The notes: generated from the sequence alone by a model not told the origin. Shown: positions 1 to 9,425, counted from the stretch's first letter. The stretch is 64,000 nt of DNA from Antribacter soli (GCF_021568775.1 NZ_JAKGSG010000029.1:1-64000), one strand, 5' to 3'. Program-made: numbers and translations.

Positions 1-83
1 GGTGGAGCCGCCGGCCCCCCGCCCCCCCCGGGTGGGGTGTCTCCCGGCGGGCGGCCCCCCCCACCTCGCCGTGGATGGTCTCG

Positions 84-1385
84 TCAGAGCCGCACGCCCA
101 GGATCGCGTTGACCGCCCGGGAGAGCACGCCCGGCGCGCCCTCCTCGTCGGCGGAGGTGTCCCGGTCCGGGTCGAGCGCGAGGTCGGCCCACGCGTCCAC
201 GGCCGCGAGCGCGGCGGGCGCGTCGAGATCCTGGGCGACGGCCGCCCGGACGGCGGCGAGCGTCGCCGTCGCGTCCGGTCCCCCGTTGCCCGACACCGCC
301 GCGCGCCACCGCTCGAGGCGGGCGACCCCGCCGGCGAGGTCCGCATCGGTCCACTCCCACTCGGCGCGGTAGTGGTGGGCCAGCAGCGCGAGGCGGATCG
401 CCATGGGGTCTGCGCCCGCGGCGCGCAGCACGGAGACGAGCACCAGGTTGCCGAGGGACTTGCTCATCTTCTCGCCCTGGTACGCGATGAGGCCGGCGTG
501 GACGTGCACGCGCGCCCCGACGGGGCCGGGCAGCCCGGCACCGGACGCCAGCACCCGCAGGTGCGAGGTCGACATCTCGTGGTGCGGGAAGAGCAGGTCC
601 GCGCCGCCGCCCTGCGCGTCGAAGGCGTCGCCGAGCCCGTCGCGCGAGATCACCGAACACTCGATGTGCCAGCCCGGTCGGCCGGTCCCGAGGGTGCCGC
701 CGTCCCAGGCGGGCTCCCCCGGGCGCTCGCGGCGCCACAGCAGGGGGTCGAGGGGGTCCTTCTTGCCCTCGCGGTCCGGGTCGCCGCCGCGCTCGGCGGA
801 CAGGGCGAGCATCCGCTCGCGGTCCAGGCCGGACACCGCGCCGAAGGACGGGTCGGCAGAGAGGTCGGCGTACACGTCGCCGAGACCGGCGTCGTCGCCG
901 CCGGCCCCGGGCTCGAGCGGCACGCGGTACGCGGTGCCCGCTGCGACCATCGCCTCGACGGCGGCGACGACGGCGGGCACGGACTCGACCACCCCCGTGT
1001 ACGACGCCGGGGGGACGACCCCGAGCGCCGTCATGTCCTCCGCGAAGAGCGCGATCTGGTGATCGGCCAGCTTCCGCCAGTCGACGCCGGTGGCAGCGGC
1101 CCGCTCCAGGAGCGGGTCGTCCACGTCGGTGACGTTCGACGCGTACGTGACGTCCTTGCCGGCGTCGAGCCAGGCCCGGACCAGCAGGTCGAACGCCACG
1201 TAGGTGTTCGCGTGGCCGATGTGGGTCGCGTCGTAGGGCGTGATGCCGCACGCGTACAGGCGGGCGGTGGCGCCGGGCGCCGCCTCGACGAGCCTGCCGG
1301 TGGTGCTGTCGTGCACCAGGACGGGGGCGGCTTCTCCGGCGGGGCCGGGGAGCTCGGGGATCTGAGGCGCGGGCCAGCTGTGCAC
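84..1385 (-). CDS. mshC: Mycothiol ligase MshC (cysteine:GlcN-Ins ligase)
   Basis: The product (433 aa) joins cysteine to glucosaminyl-inositol using ATP, the third committed step of mycothiol synthesis in the cytosol. It is a cysteinyl-tRNA synthetase paralogue. The adenylation signatures HIGH (in THIGHANTY, near residue 55) and KMSKS (near residue 307) are both present, as are GWHIECS and LFPHHE, which belong to the zinc and ATP site. The protein starts like other MshC proteins (MHSWPAP) and is collinear with them over its whole length. There is no tRNA-binding C-terminal extension, which separates it from CysS. The start codon is GTG. uppP lies 20 bases upstream on the same strand, probably in the same operon; this pairing is common in actinobacteria. 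Presence of this gene fixes the host as an actinobacterium. Confidence 0.96.
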   Translation of the reverse strand: MHSWPAPQIPELPGPAGEAAPVLVHDSTTGRLVEAAPGATARLYACGITPYDATHIGHANTYVAFDLLVRAWLDAGKDVTYASNVTDVDDPLLERAAATGVDWRKLADHQIALFAEDMTALGVVPPASYTGVVESVPAVVAAVEAMVAAGTAYRVPLEPGAGGDDAGLGDVYADLSADPSFGAVSGLDRERMLALSAERGGDPDREGKKDPLDPLLWRRERPGEPAWDGGTLGTGRPGWHIECSVISRDGLGDAFDAQGGGADLLFPHHEMSTSHLRVLASGAGLPGPVGARVHVHAGLIAYQGEKMSKSLGNLVLVSVLRAAGADPMAIRLALLAHHYRAEWEWTDADLAGGVARLERWRAAVSGNGGPDATATLAAVRAAVAQDLDAPAALAAVDAWADLALDPDRDTSADEEGAPGVLSRAVNAILGVRL

Positions 1386-1405
1386 GCGCCAACCCTAACC
1401 CGTCG

Positions 1406-2272
1406 TCAGACCCCGCCTTCAGCGTCCAGCACGCCTGTGAGCAGCAGCACGACCACCACGGCGGCCAGCCCGAAGCGGTAGTAGACGAACGGCCGGTACG
1501 AGTAGTTCGAGACGATCTTGAGGAACCCGATGATCAGGATGTACCCGACGACGAAAGCGATGAGCGTCGCCGTGATCGTGGCGCCCCAGCCGGGCGCACC
1601 CGCGGGGATCGGCGCACCGATCGTCTTGAAGAGCTGGTAGAACCCCGAGCCGAGCACGGCCGGCAGCGCGAGCAGGAACGAGTAGTCCGCGGCCGCGGAC
1701 CGGGTGAATCCCATGGTGAGTCCGGCGGTGATCGTGCCGCCCGAGCGGGAGACGCCGGGGACCAGGGCGAGCGCCTGCGCGAGGCCGAAGCCGATCGCGC
1801 TGCGTGGCGCCAGCTCGGTCAGCGAGCGCCGGTGCGCGCCGTACAGGTCCGCGAGGAGCAGCAGGACCGCGAACACGACGAGCATCGTCACGGTGATCCA
1901 GAGGTTGCGCAGCGACGTCTCGATGGCGTCCTCGAACGCCAGGCCCAGCACCACGATGGGGATCGAGCCGAGCACGATGTACCAGGCCATCGCGGCGTCC
2001 GGGTCGCCCTGGCCGAGGCGTGCGCGCAGGTCACGGCCGTGCGCGCCACTCAGGGCGCGCCACCAGGCGACGGCGATCGTCGCGAGCTTGCGGCGGTAGT
2101 ACAGCAGCACGGCGGACTCGGTGCCGAGCTGGGTGATCGCGGTGAACGCAGCCCCGGGGTCGTCCGAGCCGATCAGCTCGCCCACGATGCGCAGGTGCGC
2201 GCTCGAGGAGATCGGGAGGAACTCGGTCAGGCCCTGGACCAGGCCCAGAAGGATGGCTTCCCACGCAGTCAC
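1406..2272 (-). CDS. uppP: Undecaprenyl-diphosphatase UppP (BacA family)
   Basis: This integral membrane phosphatase (288 aa) converts undecaprenyl diphosphate to the monophosphate, recycling the lipid carrier for cell-wall synthesis. Overproduction of such enzymes gives bacitracin resistance. Both family signatures are present: EFLPISSSAHL near residue 17, with the catalytic Glu and Ser, and PGVSRSGGT near residue 170, with the catalytic Arg. About eight hydrophobic segments are visible and the length is normal for the family. The start is GTG. It sits 20 bases upstream of mshC on the same strand, and divergent from the aldo/keto reductase gene that begins at 2388. Confidence 0.96.
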   Translation of the reverse strand: MTAWEAILLGLVQGLTEFLPISSSAHLRIVGELIGSDDPGAAFTAITQLGTESAVLLYYRRKLATIAVAWWRALSGAHGRDLRARLGQGDPDAAMAWYIVLGSIPIVVLGLAFEDAIETSLRNLWITVTMLVVFAVLLLLADLYGAHRRSLTELAPRSAIGFGLAQALALVPGVSRSGGTITAGLTMGFTRSAAADYSFLLALPAVLGSGFYQLFKTIGAPIPAGAPGWGATITATLIAFVVGYILIIGFLKIVSNYSYRPFVYYRFGLAAVVVVLLLTGVLDAEGGV

Positions 2273-2374
2273 GGTCGGTCACGTTACCGCACCGGCCATG
2301 CACGGTGCGGCACGTCACAGAGGCACAGGGGCGCGCCAGGGCGCGCGTTCCGGGCCGATCGGGCGGCGCGCCGG

Positions 2375-2390
2375 TACCCTGCGAGACATG
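2375..2390 (+). promoter_or_regulatory. -10 box for a leaderless aldo/keto reductase mRNA
   Basis: TACCCT at 2375-2380 fits the actinobacterial -10 pattern TANNNT. It ends seven bases before the ATG at 2388, the spacing expected when transcription starts at the A of the start codon. No ribosome-binding site is visible. This argues for the 2388 start over in-frame upstream starts. Confidence 0.5.
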
Positions 2391-3374
2391 GAGCGACGTC
2401 GGGTGGGCAGGTCAGGCCTGCGTGTCTCGGAGCTCGGGCTGGGTTCCATGACGTGGGGCAGGGACACGGACGAGCTGGACGCCGCCGAGCAGGTGCGGGA
2501 CTTCCTCGACGCGGGCGGCACGCTCCTCGACACCGCCGCGTCCTACGCCGACGGCGACGCGGAGCGCGTGATCGGCTCGCTGCTCGCGGGCAAGGTGGAC
2601 CGGTCCGACGTCGTCCTGGTCACCAAGGCGGGCATCCGCACCGATGACCGGCCTGGCGCCGCGGCGCGGCCGGGCGCCAAGGTCGTGGACGCGTCCCGGG
2701 CCGGTCTGATCGACTCCCTCGACGCGTCGCTGGAGCGCCTCGGCACCGACCACGTGGACCTGTTCCTCGTCGCGTGCCCGGACCCCAACACGACCCTCGA
2801 GGAGACATGCTCGGCGCTGCGGCTGGCCGTCACGTCCGGCCGCGCCCGCTACGTCGGGCTGAGCAACCACCCGGGCTGGGCGGCGGCGCGCGCCGCGACG
2901 CTGCTGGAGGGCGACGTGGGCCTCGCGGCCCTGGAGCTCGAGTACTCGCTCCTGGAGCGCGGCGTCGAGCGGGACGTGATGCCCGCCGCGGACGCGCTCG
3001 GCATGGGCCTTCTCGCGTGGTCGCCGCTGGGCCGCGGGGTCCTCACCGGCAAGTACAGGCGGGGCCTGCCGGCAGACTCCCGGGGCGCGTCGCCGCACCT
3101 CGCCGCCTTCGTGCAGCCGTACCTCGACGGGCCGTCCTCGGCGATCGTGGAGGCGGTCGCGACGGCCGCCGACGGCCTGGGCCGCGCTCCGCTCGAGGTG
3201 GCGCTCGCGTGGCTCCTGGCGCGGGAGACCGTCGCCTCGGCGATCGTCGGCGCGCGCACGCCCGCGCAGCTGCGCACCTCGCTGGCCGCCCTCGACATCG
3301 CGTTGCCCTACGAGGTCCATGCCGCGCTCGACGACGTCTCCGCCCCCGAGCTCGGCTACCCCGAGCGCTGGTGA
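2388..3374 (+). CDS. Aldo/keto reductase family protein, catalytic His replaced
   Basis: An NADPH-type TIM-barrel oxidoreductase (328 aa), of the branch related to potassium-channel beta subunits and YajO. The N-terminus (MERRRVGRSGLRVSELGLG) is typical. Of the tetrad Asp, Tyr, Lys, His, I see Asp48 and Tyr53 in DTAASYADG and Lys80 in VLVTKAG. The fourth position, normally His in LHxPDP, reads VACPDP, so Ala129 stands where the His should be. The rest of the fold, including the GLSN and SPLGRGVLTGK motifs, is intact, so the gene is not decayed. It is divergent from uppP; the substrate is unknown. The family call is firm, the activity is not. Confidence 0.88.
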   Translation: MERRRVGRSGLRVSELGLGSMTWGRDTDELDAAEQVRDFLDAGGTLLDTAASYADGDAERVIGSLLAGKVDRSDVVLVTKAGIRTDDRPGAAARPGAKVVDASRAGLIDSLDASLERLGTDHVDLFLVACPDPNTTLEETCSALRLAVTSGRARYVGLSNHPGWAAARAATLLEGDVGLAALELEYSLLERGVERDVMPAADALGMGLLAWSPLGRGVLTGKYRRGLPADSRGASPHLAAFVQPYLDGPSSAIVEAVATAADGLGRAPLEVALAWLLARETVASAIVGARTPAQLRTSLAALDIALPYEVHAALDDVSAPELGYPERW

Positions 3375-3411
3375 CCCGGCGCCGCGTCCGCCCGGTCCTG
3401 TCGGCCGCCGG

Positions 3412-3726
3412 TCAGCGGATCCGGTCGACCACGTCCACGTCGGCGAGGTCGTCGTCGAACTCGACGTCCTCCTCCAGGTCGGCCTCCTCGAGCTCCTCGT
3501 CTTCCTCGTCCTCGTCCTCGTCCAGATCCTCGGCAAGGTAGAACGGCGTCACCTCGCCGAACACCTGGGCCAGCGCGTCCTCGTACACCTCGTAGGCATC
3601 AGCAAGGACGTCGTAGGCGTCGTCGACGGCGGGGTCGTCGTCACTCCTGCGAGTGGCGACCGCGTGGTAGTGAGCCTCGAGAGCAGCAACGAGGCGGTCG
3701 AGCGCGGCACGCGGATCAACGGTCAT
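3412..3726 (-). CDS. Conserved acidic actinobacterial protein of unknown function
   Basis: A small protein (104 aa). The N-terminal half (MTVDPRAALDRLVAALEAHY onward) is helical. The C-terminus has a long run of Asp and Glu (about residues 66-95). Similar short proteins, sometimes labelled primosomal protein without evidence, sit near uppP in related Micrococcales; this is recalled, not checked. The ATG at 3726 is preferred over an in-frame start 42 bases upstream because homologues begin with MTVDP. It is convergent with the aldo/keto reductase gene. No catalytic motif is visible, and the acidic tail suggests binding to a basic partner, which is inference. Confidence 0.75.
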   Translation of the reverse strand: MTVDPRAALDRLVAALEAHYHAVATRRSDDDPAVDDAYDVLADAYEVYEDALAQVFGEVTPFYLAEDLDEDEDEEDEELEEADLEEDVEFDDDLADVDVVDRIR

Positions 3727-3844
3727 GCCTTGAAGGTAGCGCGCCGAGGTGCACAATGGCAGTCGCAAAAACTGCTGAGACCGGTCGGTGACCTGTCAGG
3801 TGATGTGTGGTGACGGGTAGTGACGCGAGAAGGACGGTGCACCC

Positions 3845-4060
3845 ATGGCGAACGAGAGCTCCGCGTGGCGCAGGCACGGCCAGTACGAGTACCGGGTCCT
3901 GAGGATCGATCGCACGACGAGCGTCCCGGACGCTCACAGGCTGCTCACCGAGGAGGCCGAGTACGGCCGGTGGGAGCTCGCACGCACGAGGCTCTACGTG
4001 GGCGGCGAGCGCAAGGTGTGGCTGCGGCGCAAGATCATCCGCGTCGCGCCGACGCTGTGA
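3845..4060 (+). CDS. DUF5703 family small protein
   Basis: A 71-residue protein with the pattern YEYRVLRIDR, then HRLLTEEAEYGRWELARTRL, then RKVWLRRKIIRV, which I recognise as the actinobacterial DUF5703 family. It is rich in Arg and Trp and has no membrane segment. AAGGA lies about ten bases before the ATG. It stands alone between divergent and convergent neighbours. Its role is unknown. Confidence 0.8.
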   Translation: MANESSAWRRHGQYEYRVLRIDRTTSVPDAHRLLTEEAEYGRWELARTRLYVGGERKVWLRRKIIRVAPTL

Positions 4061-4208
4061 CGATGCCGGGGTAGAACCGCACGAAGCTTCCCGGCGCGAG
4101 GCGACCGTCCGGCCGCTCGTTCCTCGCGGCCTCCCGCCAGGCCCATCCAGCCTCGCGACGCGAACCTTCGTGCGGTTGTACCTCGGCACGTCCTCCTTCG
4201 CGTCGTTC

Positions 4209-5558
4209 TCAGCAGCTGCGCAGCAGGCGGTCCAGCACGCGGGTGCCGAACTTCAGGGAGTCCACCGGCACGCGCTCGTCGACGCCGTGGAACATGCCCG
4301 CGAAGTCGAGGTGCCCGGGCAGCCGTAGCGGCGCGAACCCGTAGCCGGTGATGCCCAGCCGGGAGAGCGACTTGTTGTCGGTGCCGCCCGACAGCGTGTA
4401 CGGCAGCACGGTCGCCTCCGGGTCCTCGGCGAGCACCGAGTCCACCATCGCGTCCACGAGCGCCCCGGTGAACGGCACCTCGAGCGCGACGTCCTGGTGG
4501 ATGGGCTCGATGCGCACGCGCGGCCCGGCGAGCTCGCGCAGGGTCGCCATGCCGGCGTCCTCATGGCCGGGCAGGAGCCGCACGTCGATCACGGCCGACG
4601 CCGAACCAGGGATGACGTTGGCCTTGTACCCGGCGTCGAGCTGGGTCGGGTTGGAGGTGTGCCGCACGGTGGCGCCCACGAACTTGCCGGCCGGGCCGAG
4701 GGCCGCGACCAGCGCGTCGACCGAGGCCGGGTCCTGCTCGTCGAAGGGCAGGCCGGTGAGGTCGGCCACGCCGCGCAGCAGCGCGTCCACCGTGGGCGTG
4801 AGCGTGTACGGCCACTGGTGGGCGCCGATCCGCGCGACGGCGGCCGCGAGCTCGGTCACGGCGTTCTCGGCGTTCACCTGCGAGCCGTGACCGGCGCGGC
4901 CGTCCGCGACCAGGCGCAGCCAGGCGAGCCCTTTCTCCGCGGTCTGCAGCAGGTAGGCGCGGCGCCCACCCAGCTCGACGGAGAAGCCGCCCACCTCGGA
5001 GATGGCCTCGGTGGCGCCCTCGAAGAGGTCTGGCCGGTTCTGCACGGCCCAGCCCGCCCCGTACACGCCCCCCGCCTCCTCGTCCGCGAAGAAGGCCACG
5101 ACGACGTCGCGCGCGGGCTTGCGTCCCTCGCGCGCCATCTGCCGCACGACCGCCAGGATCATGGCGTCCATGTCCTTCATGTCGACGGCCCCGCGGCCCC
5201 ACAGCAGGCCGTCGCGCTCCTCGCCGGAGAAGGGGTCGACCGACCAGTCCGCCGCGGCGGCCGGCACGACGTCGAGGTGACCGTGCAGCACGAGGGCCGG
5301 GCGCGTGCGGTCCTCACCCTCCAGCCGCACGACGACGGAGGCTCGGCCCGGCGCCGACTCGAACAGCTCCGGCTCGAGCCCCACCTCCTGGAGCAGGCCC
5401 ATGACCTGCTCGGCCGCGGCCCGCTCCCCCGGCCCCTCGTTGTCCCCGTAGTTCGAGGTGTCGAGCCGGATCAGCTCCTGGCAGATCCGGGCGACCTCCT
5501 CCTCGGCCGTGGGGGTGGCGGCGACGGCGGGGGCGGTGGGGGCATGCAGCTCGGTCAT
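4209..5558 (-). CDS. M20/M25/M40 family metallopeptidase
   Basis: A cytosolic zinc peptidase or deacylase (449 aa) of the M20 clan, closest in organisation to the dipeptidase and acetylornithine-deacetylase-like proteins. Metal ligands are visible: HGHLDVVP (near residue 93), GRGAVDMKD (near 121) and ADEEAGG (near 155), which carries the catalytic Glu. A C-terminal HGVDERV His and the dimerisation domain near 230-340 are also present. Substrate cannot be assigned from sequence. The ATG at 5558 follows GGTGGGGGC. The M3 peptidase gene lies 79 bases upstream on the same strand, so the two may be cotranscribed for peptide turnover. Confidence 0.9.
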   Translation of the reverse strand: MTELHAPTAPAVAATPTAEEEVARICQELIRLDTSNYGDNEGPGERAAAEQVMGLLQEVGLEPELFESAPGRASVVVRLEGEDRTRPALVLHGHLDVVPAAAADWSVDPFSGEERDGLLWGRGAVDMKDMDAMILAVVRQMAREGRKPARDVVVAFFADEEAGGVYGAGWAVQNRPDLFEGATEAISEVGGFSVELGGRRAYLLQTAEKGLAWLRLVADGRAGHGSQVNAENAVTELAAAVARIGAHQWPYTLTPTVDALLRGVADLTGLPFDEQDPASVDALVAALGPAGKFVGATVRHTSNPTQLDAGYKANVIPGSASAVIDVRLLPGHEDAGMATLRELAGPRVRIEPIHQDVALEVPFTGALVDAMVDSVLAEDPEATVLPYTLSGGTDNKSLSRLGITGYGFAPLRLPGHLDFAGMFHGVDERVPVDSLKFGTRVLDRLLRSC

Positions 5559-5637
5559 GCCCCCACCGTACCGAGAGTCACGAGCCGACCCCGTCGTCGG
5601 ACGGACCCACTACCTCGGCGCTGTCCAGGGACGGGCG

Positions 5638-7728
5638 TCAGGCGTCCAGGCCCCGGCGGACCAGGAGCGGCGCGATGTCCGCGGCCCGGCCGCGCAGCTC
5701 CTCGAAGGACCGCAGCGGGTCCTGCGAACCGCCGCGCGCGAGGAGCTTGCGGCGGAACGCCTCGCCGTTCTCGCGGGTCAGGCCGCCGTTCTCGCGGTAC
5801 CACTCGACGGTGTCGGCGTCGAGCACCTCGGACCAGATGTACGAGTAGTACCCGGCCGAGTAGCCGCCGCCGAACACGTGGTTGAAGTACGTCGTGCGGT
5901 AGCGCGGCGGAACGGGCGCGAAGTCGACGCCCGCGGCGGCGAGCGCCGCGGCCTCGAAGGGCAGCACGTCGTCCACCGACGCGGGCACCTGCTCCGGCGT
6001 GAGCTGGTGCCAGGCCTGGTCGAGGAGCGAGGCGGCGAGGTACTCGGTGGTCGCGAAGCCCTCGTTGAACTGGCGCGAGGCGAGCATGGTCTGGACCCAC
6101 TCGGCAGGCATGGGCTCGCCCGTCTCGTGGTGCACCGCGAACGACCCGAGGATCGCCGGCTCCCAGGCCCACATCTCGTTGACCTGCGACGGGTACTCGA
6201 CGAAGTCGCGCGGCACGTCGGTGCCGGACTGCGAGGGGTAGCGCACGTCGGACAGGAGCCCGTGCAGCGCGTGCCCGAACTCGTGGAACAGCGTGATGAC
6301 CTCGTCCCACGCGAGGAGGGTGGGCTCGCCCACCGGGGGCTTGACGATGTTGAGGTTGTTGACGACGACGGGCTTCTGGCCCAGGAGCGTGTTCTGGTCG
6401 ACGAGGTTGGTCATCCAGGCGCCGCCCCGCTTGGACTCGCGCGTGTACCAGTCGGCGAGGAACAGGCCGAGACCCAGGCCCGGCTCGCCCGCCGGCCCGT
6501 CGAAGACCTCGAAGACGCGCACGTCCGGGTGGTAGCCGGTCAGGTCCGCGCGCTCGGCGAACGACAGCCCGAACAGCAGGTTCGCCGCCTTGAAGACGCC
6601 GTCGTGCACGATGCGCTCGAGCTCGAGGTAGGGCCGCAGGAGGGCGTCGTCGAGGCTGTACCGCTCCTTGCGGACCGCCTCGGAGAGGAACGCCCAGTCG
6701 GAGGCGCGCAGCAAGGCGTCCGCCGCATCCTCGGTCCCGAGGGCCGCCGCCAGGTCCGTGGCCTCCTTGCGGGCGTTCGCCACGGCAGCCGGCGCGAGCC
6801 GGGCGAGCATCTCGTTCACCGCGGCCGTGGTGCCGGCCGTGGCGTCCTCGGCGATGTACGCGGCGTGGTGCTCGTAGCCCAGGAGGCGGGCGCGCTCAGC
6901 CCGCAGGCGGACGAGCTCGAGCAGGGTCTGGCGGGTGTCGTGCTCGCCGCCGTCGGCGCCTCGGGTCTCGGACGCCTGCTGGACGCGCTCGCGCACGTCT
7001 CGGCGGGCGAGGGAGGCGACGACGCCCTGGTGGGTCGGGAGCTGCATCTCGAGCAGCCAGCCCTCGAGGCCGCGCACTGCGGCGGCCGCGGCGGCGCCGG
7101 TCTTGGCGTCGTCGGCCAGGCCTTCGAGGTCGGCCTCGTCGGTGATGTGCACGCTTGCGGCGTTGGCGCCGGCGAGCAGCTTGCGGCCGAACGCGGCCTC
7201 CAGCGTGGTGATCTGCGCGTTGAGCCCACGGAGCCGCTCCTGGTCCGCGCCCGACAGCTCGATGCCCGAGCGACGGAACCGGGTGAGCAGCTTCTCCAGG
7301 AGGTGGGCCGTGTCGGCGGGTGTGCCGGCCGCGTCCTGCAGGGCGCGCGCCCGCTCGTAGAGGCGCACGTCCATGTAGATGGCGTCCTCGTGGGCGGCGA
7401 ACAGCGGGGCGAGGCGCTCCTGGATGTCCTCGAGGCCCGTGGTCGAGTCCGCGGAGAGCTGGTTGTAGAAGGCGGCCCCCGCCCGGCCGAGCAGCCCACC
7501 CGACCGCTCCAGGGCCTCGAGGGTGTTCTCCACCGTCGGGGCGTCGGGATTCGTCACGATCGCCTCGACCTCGGCCCGCTGGGCGGCCATGCCCGCCAGG
7601 ATCGCCGGCTCGAAGTGCTCCTCGCGGATCGCGGTGTAGTCGGGCAGCTCGTACGGGAGGGTCGAGGGTCGCACGAAGGGGTTGTCCTGGTCGAGGACGG
7701 TCTCGGTGGTCTCGCTCGTGGAGGTCAT
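5638..7728 (-). CDS. dcp: M3 family oligopeptidase (peptidyl-dipeptidase Dcp type)
   Basis: A cytosolic zinc metallopeptidase (696 aa) that cleaves short peptides, with the length expected for Dcp/OpdA. The HExxH site is clear in LFHEFGHALHG (near residue 480). The third ligand lies in the following helix, in FVEYPSQVNE. The typical N-terminus (DNPFVRPSTLPYELPDY) and late motif GYYSYIWSEVLDAD are present. ATG at 7728. The name dcp rather than prlC rests on the N-terminal pattern and is moderately secure. Confidence 0.92.
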   Translation of the reverse strand: MTSTSETTETVLDQDNPFVRPSTLPYELPDYTAIREEHFEPAILAGMAAQRAEVEAIVTNPDAPTVENTLEALERSGGLLGRAGAAFYNQLSADSTTGLEDIQERLAPLFAAHEDAIYMDVRLYERARALQDAAGTPADTAHLLEKLLTRFRRSGIELSGADQERLRGLNAQITTLEAAFGRKLLAGANAASVHITDEADLEGLADDAKTGAAAAAAVRGLEGWLLEMQLPTHQGVVASLARRDVRERVQQASETRGADGGEHDTRQTLLELVRLRAERARLLGYEHHAAYIAEDATAGTTAAVNEMLARLAPAAVANARKEATDLAAALGTEDAADALLRASDWAFLSEAVRKERYSLDDALLRPYLELERIVHDGVFKAANLLFGLSFAERADLTGYHPDVRVFEVFDGPAGEPGLGLGLFLADWYTRESKRGGAWMTNLVDQNTLLGQKPVVVNNLNIVKPPVGEPTLLAWDEVITLFHEFGHALHGLLSDVRYPSQSGTDVPRDFVEYPSQVNEMWAWEPAILGSFAVHHETGEPMPAEWVQTMLASRQFNEGFATTEYLAASLLDQAWHQLTPEQVPASVDDVLPFEAAALAAAGVDFAPVPPRYRTTYFNHVFGGGYSAGYYSYIWSEVLDADTVEWYRENGGLTRENGEAFRRKLLARGGSQDPLRSFEELRGRAADIAPLLVRRGLDA

Positions 7729-7767
7729 CCCCCTATCTTGGCCCGACGACGGTGTCTGTCACCGCCT

Positions 7768-9417
7768 TTATTGCCGCACCGGAGCGAGCGTCCCGTCGCG
7801 GTCGAGGCGCAGCTCCGCCGTCAGGCCCAGGCGGTCCAGGAACGCCCGGTCGTGGCTGACCACGAGCAGGGCGCCACGGTAGGCCGCCAGGGCGTCGACG
7901 AGCTGGTCGGTGCTCGCGACGTCGAGGTTGTTCGTCGGCTCGTCGAGCACGAGGAGCTGAGCCGGCGGGTCGGCGAGCAGCAGCCGGGCGAGCGTCACCC
8001 GGAACCGCTCGCCGCCCGACAGCGTGCCGACCGGCCGCTCCACGGCGGCCCCGCGCACGAGGAACCGGGCGAGGCGGTTGCGCAGGTCCCCCGTCGGCAC
8101 CCCCGGCGCACCCTCGCGCACCGCATCGAGGACCGTCACGTCGTCCGGCAGCAGGTCGAGGCGCTGCGGCAGGTAGGCGACGCGGGGCGTGAGGAGCTGC
8201 GCCCGGGGGGCGTCGGCCGTCGGGACGCCCGGGGCCGCGACGCTCGGGGCCGCGACGCCCGCCGCGCCCCCGCCCCCGGCCCCGACCAGCCGCTCCAGCA
8301 GCGTCGTCTTGCCCGCGCCGTTGGGTCCCGTGAGGGCCACGCGCTCCGGGCCCTGGACGACGTGCTCGCGCCCGTCCGCGCCGGTCAGCACGGCCAGGCG
8401 CCGCCCGGCGGGCACGTCCGGGTCGGGCAGGTCCACGACGATGCGGTCGTCGTCGCGCACCGCACGCTCCGCGGCATCGACCGCGGAGCGCGCGGCCGCG
8501 ACCTTGTCGTCGAGGAGGCCGCGGCGGGAACCCTGCGACTTCTCGGCGGAGCTGCGCCGGTCGTTGATCGCGGCCGGCACGTACTTGCGGTTCGCCCGGT
8601 CCTTGCGGGCCTGGCGCTCGCTGTGCGCGATGCGCTCCTCCATCTCGATCCGCTGGCGCTTCTCGCGCTTCAGCGTCTGCTCGGCGGTGCGCAGCGCCTG
8701 CTGCGCCGCCTCCTGCTGCGTGCCGAGCCACTCCCGGTGGGCGGAGTACGGGCCGCCGAACGTGGTCAGCGACCCGGCCCGCAGCTCGGTCGTGTCGTCC
8801 ATGAGGTCCAGCAGCGTCAGGTCGTGCGACACGACGACGAGGGCGCCGCGCCAGCCACGGACCAGGTCGTACAGCCGCTCGCGGGAGTCGCCGTCGAGGT
8901 TGTTCGTCGGCTCGTCGAGCAGCGCCACGGCCGGGCCGCGCAGGCGGATGCCGGTGATCGCGGCGAGCACGGTCTCGCCGCCCGACAGCGTCCCGACGGG
9001 CCGGTCGAGACCCGTGGGCAGGCCGGTGGCGTCGAGCAGGGCGGCGGCGCGCTCCTCGACGTCCCAGTCGTCGCCGACGGCGTCGAAGTCGCCGGGGTCG
9101 GTGGATCCCGCCTCGATCGCGCGCAACGCGTCGAGCGCGGACCGGACGCCGAGCAGGTCGGCGACGGTCGCGGAGACGTCGAGCGTGAGGTGCTGCGGGA
9201 GGTAGCCGGGGGTGCCGGACACGGTCACCGTGCCCGAATCAGGCTGGAGCAGGCCCGCGACGACCCGGAGCAGGGTGGACTTTCCCGCGCCGTTGAGGCC
9301 GACGAGGCCGGTGCGGCCGCGACCGAACGCGCCGCTCACGCCGTCGAGCGCGACGGCGCCGTCCGGCCAGGCGAAGGTGACGTCGTGCAGCACGACGGAA
9401 GGGTCGGGTGCGAACAA
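7768..9417 (-). CDS. ABC-F family ATPase (ribosome-associated, possible antibiotic resistance)
   Basis: A soluble protein (549 aa) with two fused ABC domains and no membrane segments, the ABC-F layout. Members bind the ribosomal E site and either tune translation or displace antibiotics. Domain 1 has GLNGAGKST, LSGGE and LLDEPTNNLD; domain 2 has GPNGAGKTT, LSGGERF and VLDEPTNNLD. A basic linker rich in KR (about residues 235-300) lies between them. I chose the TTG at 9417 because GGGAG sits seven bases upstream and ABC homology begins at once. The open frame continues upstream to 9594, but that stretch is low in similarity and covers the leader. The leader holds a short upstream ORF and competing hairpins, suggesting antibiotic-responsive control. 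Confidence 0.85.
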   Translation of the reverse strand: MFAPDPSVVLHDVTFAWPDGAVALDGVSGAFGRGRTGLVGLNGAGKSTLLRVVAGLLQPDSGTVTVSGTPGYLPQHLTLDVSATVADLLGVRSALDALRAIEAGSTDPGDFDAVGDDWDVEERAAALLDATGLPTGLDRPVGTLSGGETVLAAITGIRLRGPAVALLDEPTNNLDGDSRERLYDLVRGWRGALVVVSHDLTLLDLMDDTTELRAGSLTTFGGPYSAHREWLGTQQEAAQQALRTAEQTLKREKRQRIEMEERIAHSERQARKDRANRKYVPAAINDRRSSAEKSQGSRRGLLDDKVAAARSAVDAAERAVRDDDRIVVDLPDPDVPAGRRLAVLTGADGREHVVQGPERVALTGPNGAGKTTLLERLVGAGGGGAAGVAAPSVAAPGVPTADAPRAQLLTPRVAYLPQRLDLLPDDVTVLDAVREGAPGVPTGDLRNRLARFLVRGAAVERPVGTLSGGERFRVTLARLLLADPPAQLLVLDEPTNNLDVASTDQLVDALAAYRGALLVVSHDRAFLDRLGLTAELRLDRDGTLAPVRQ

Positions 9418-9425
9418 GGAAGGAC

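Noticed and set aside
1-83. Terminator after mshC
   Set aside because: The stretch is full of C and G runs that can pair in many ways, but no defined stem with a T-run is present.
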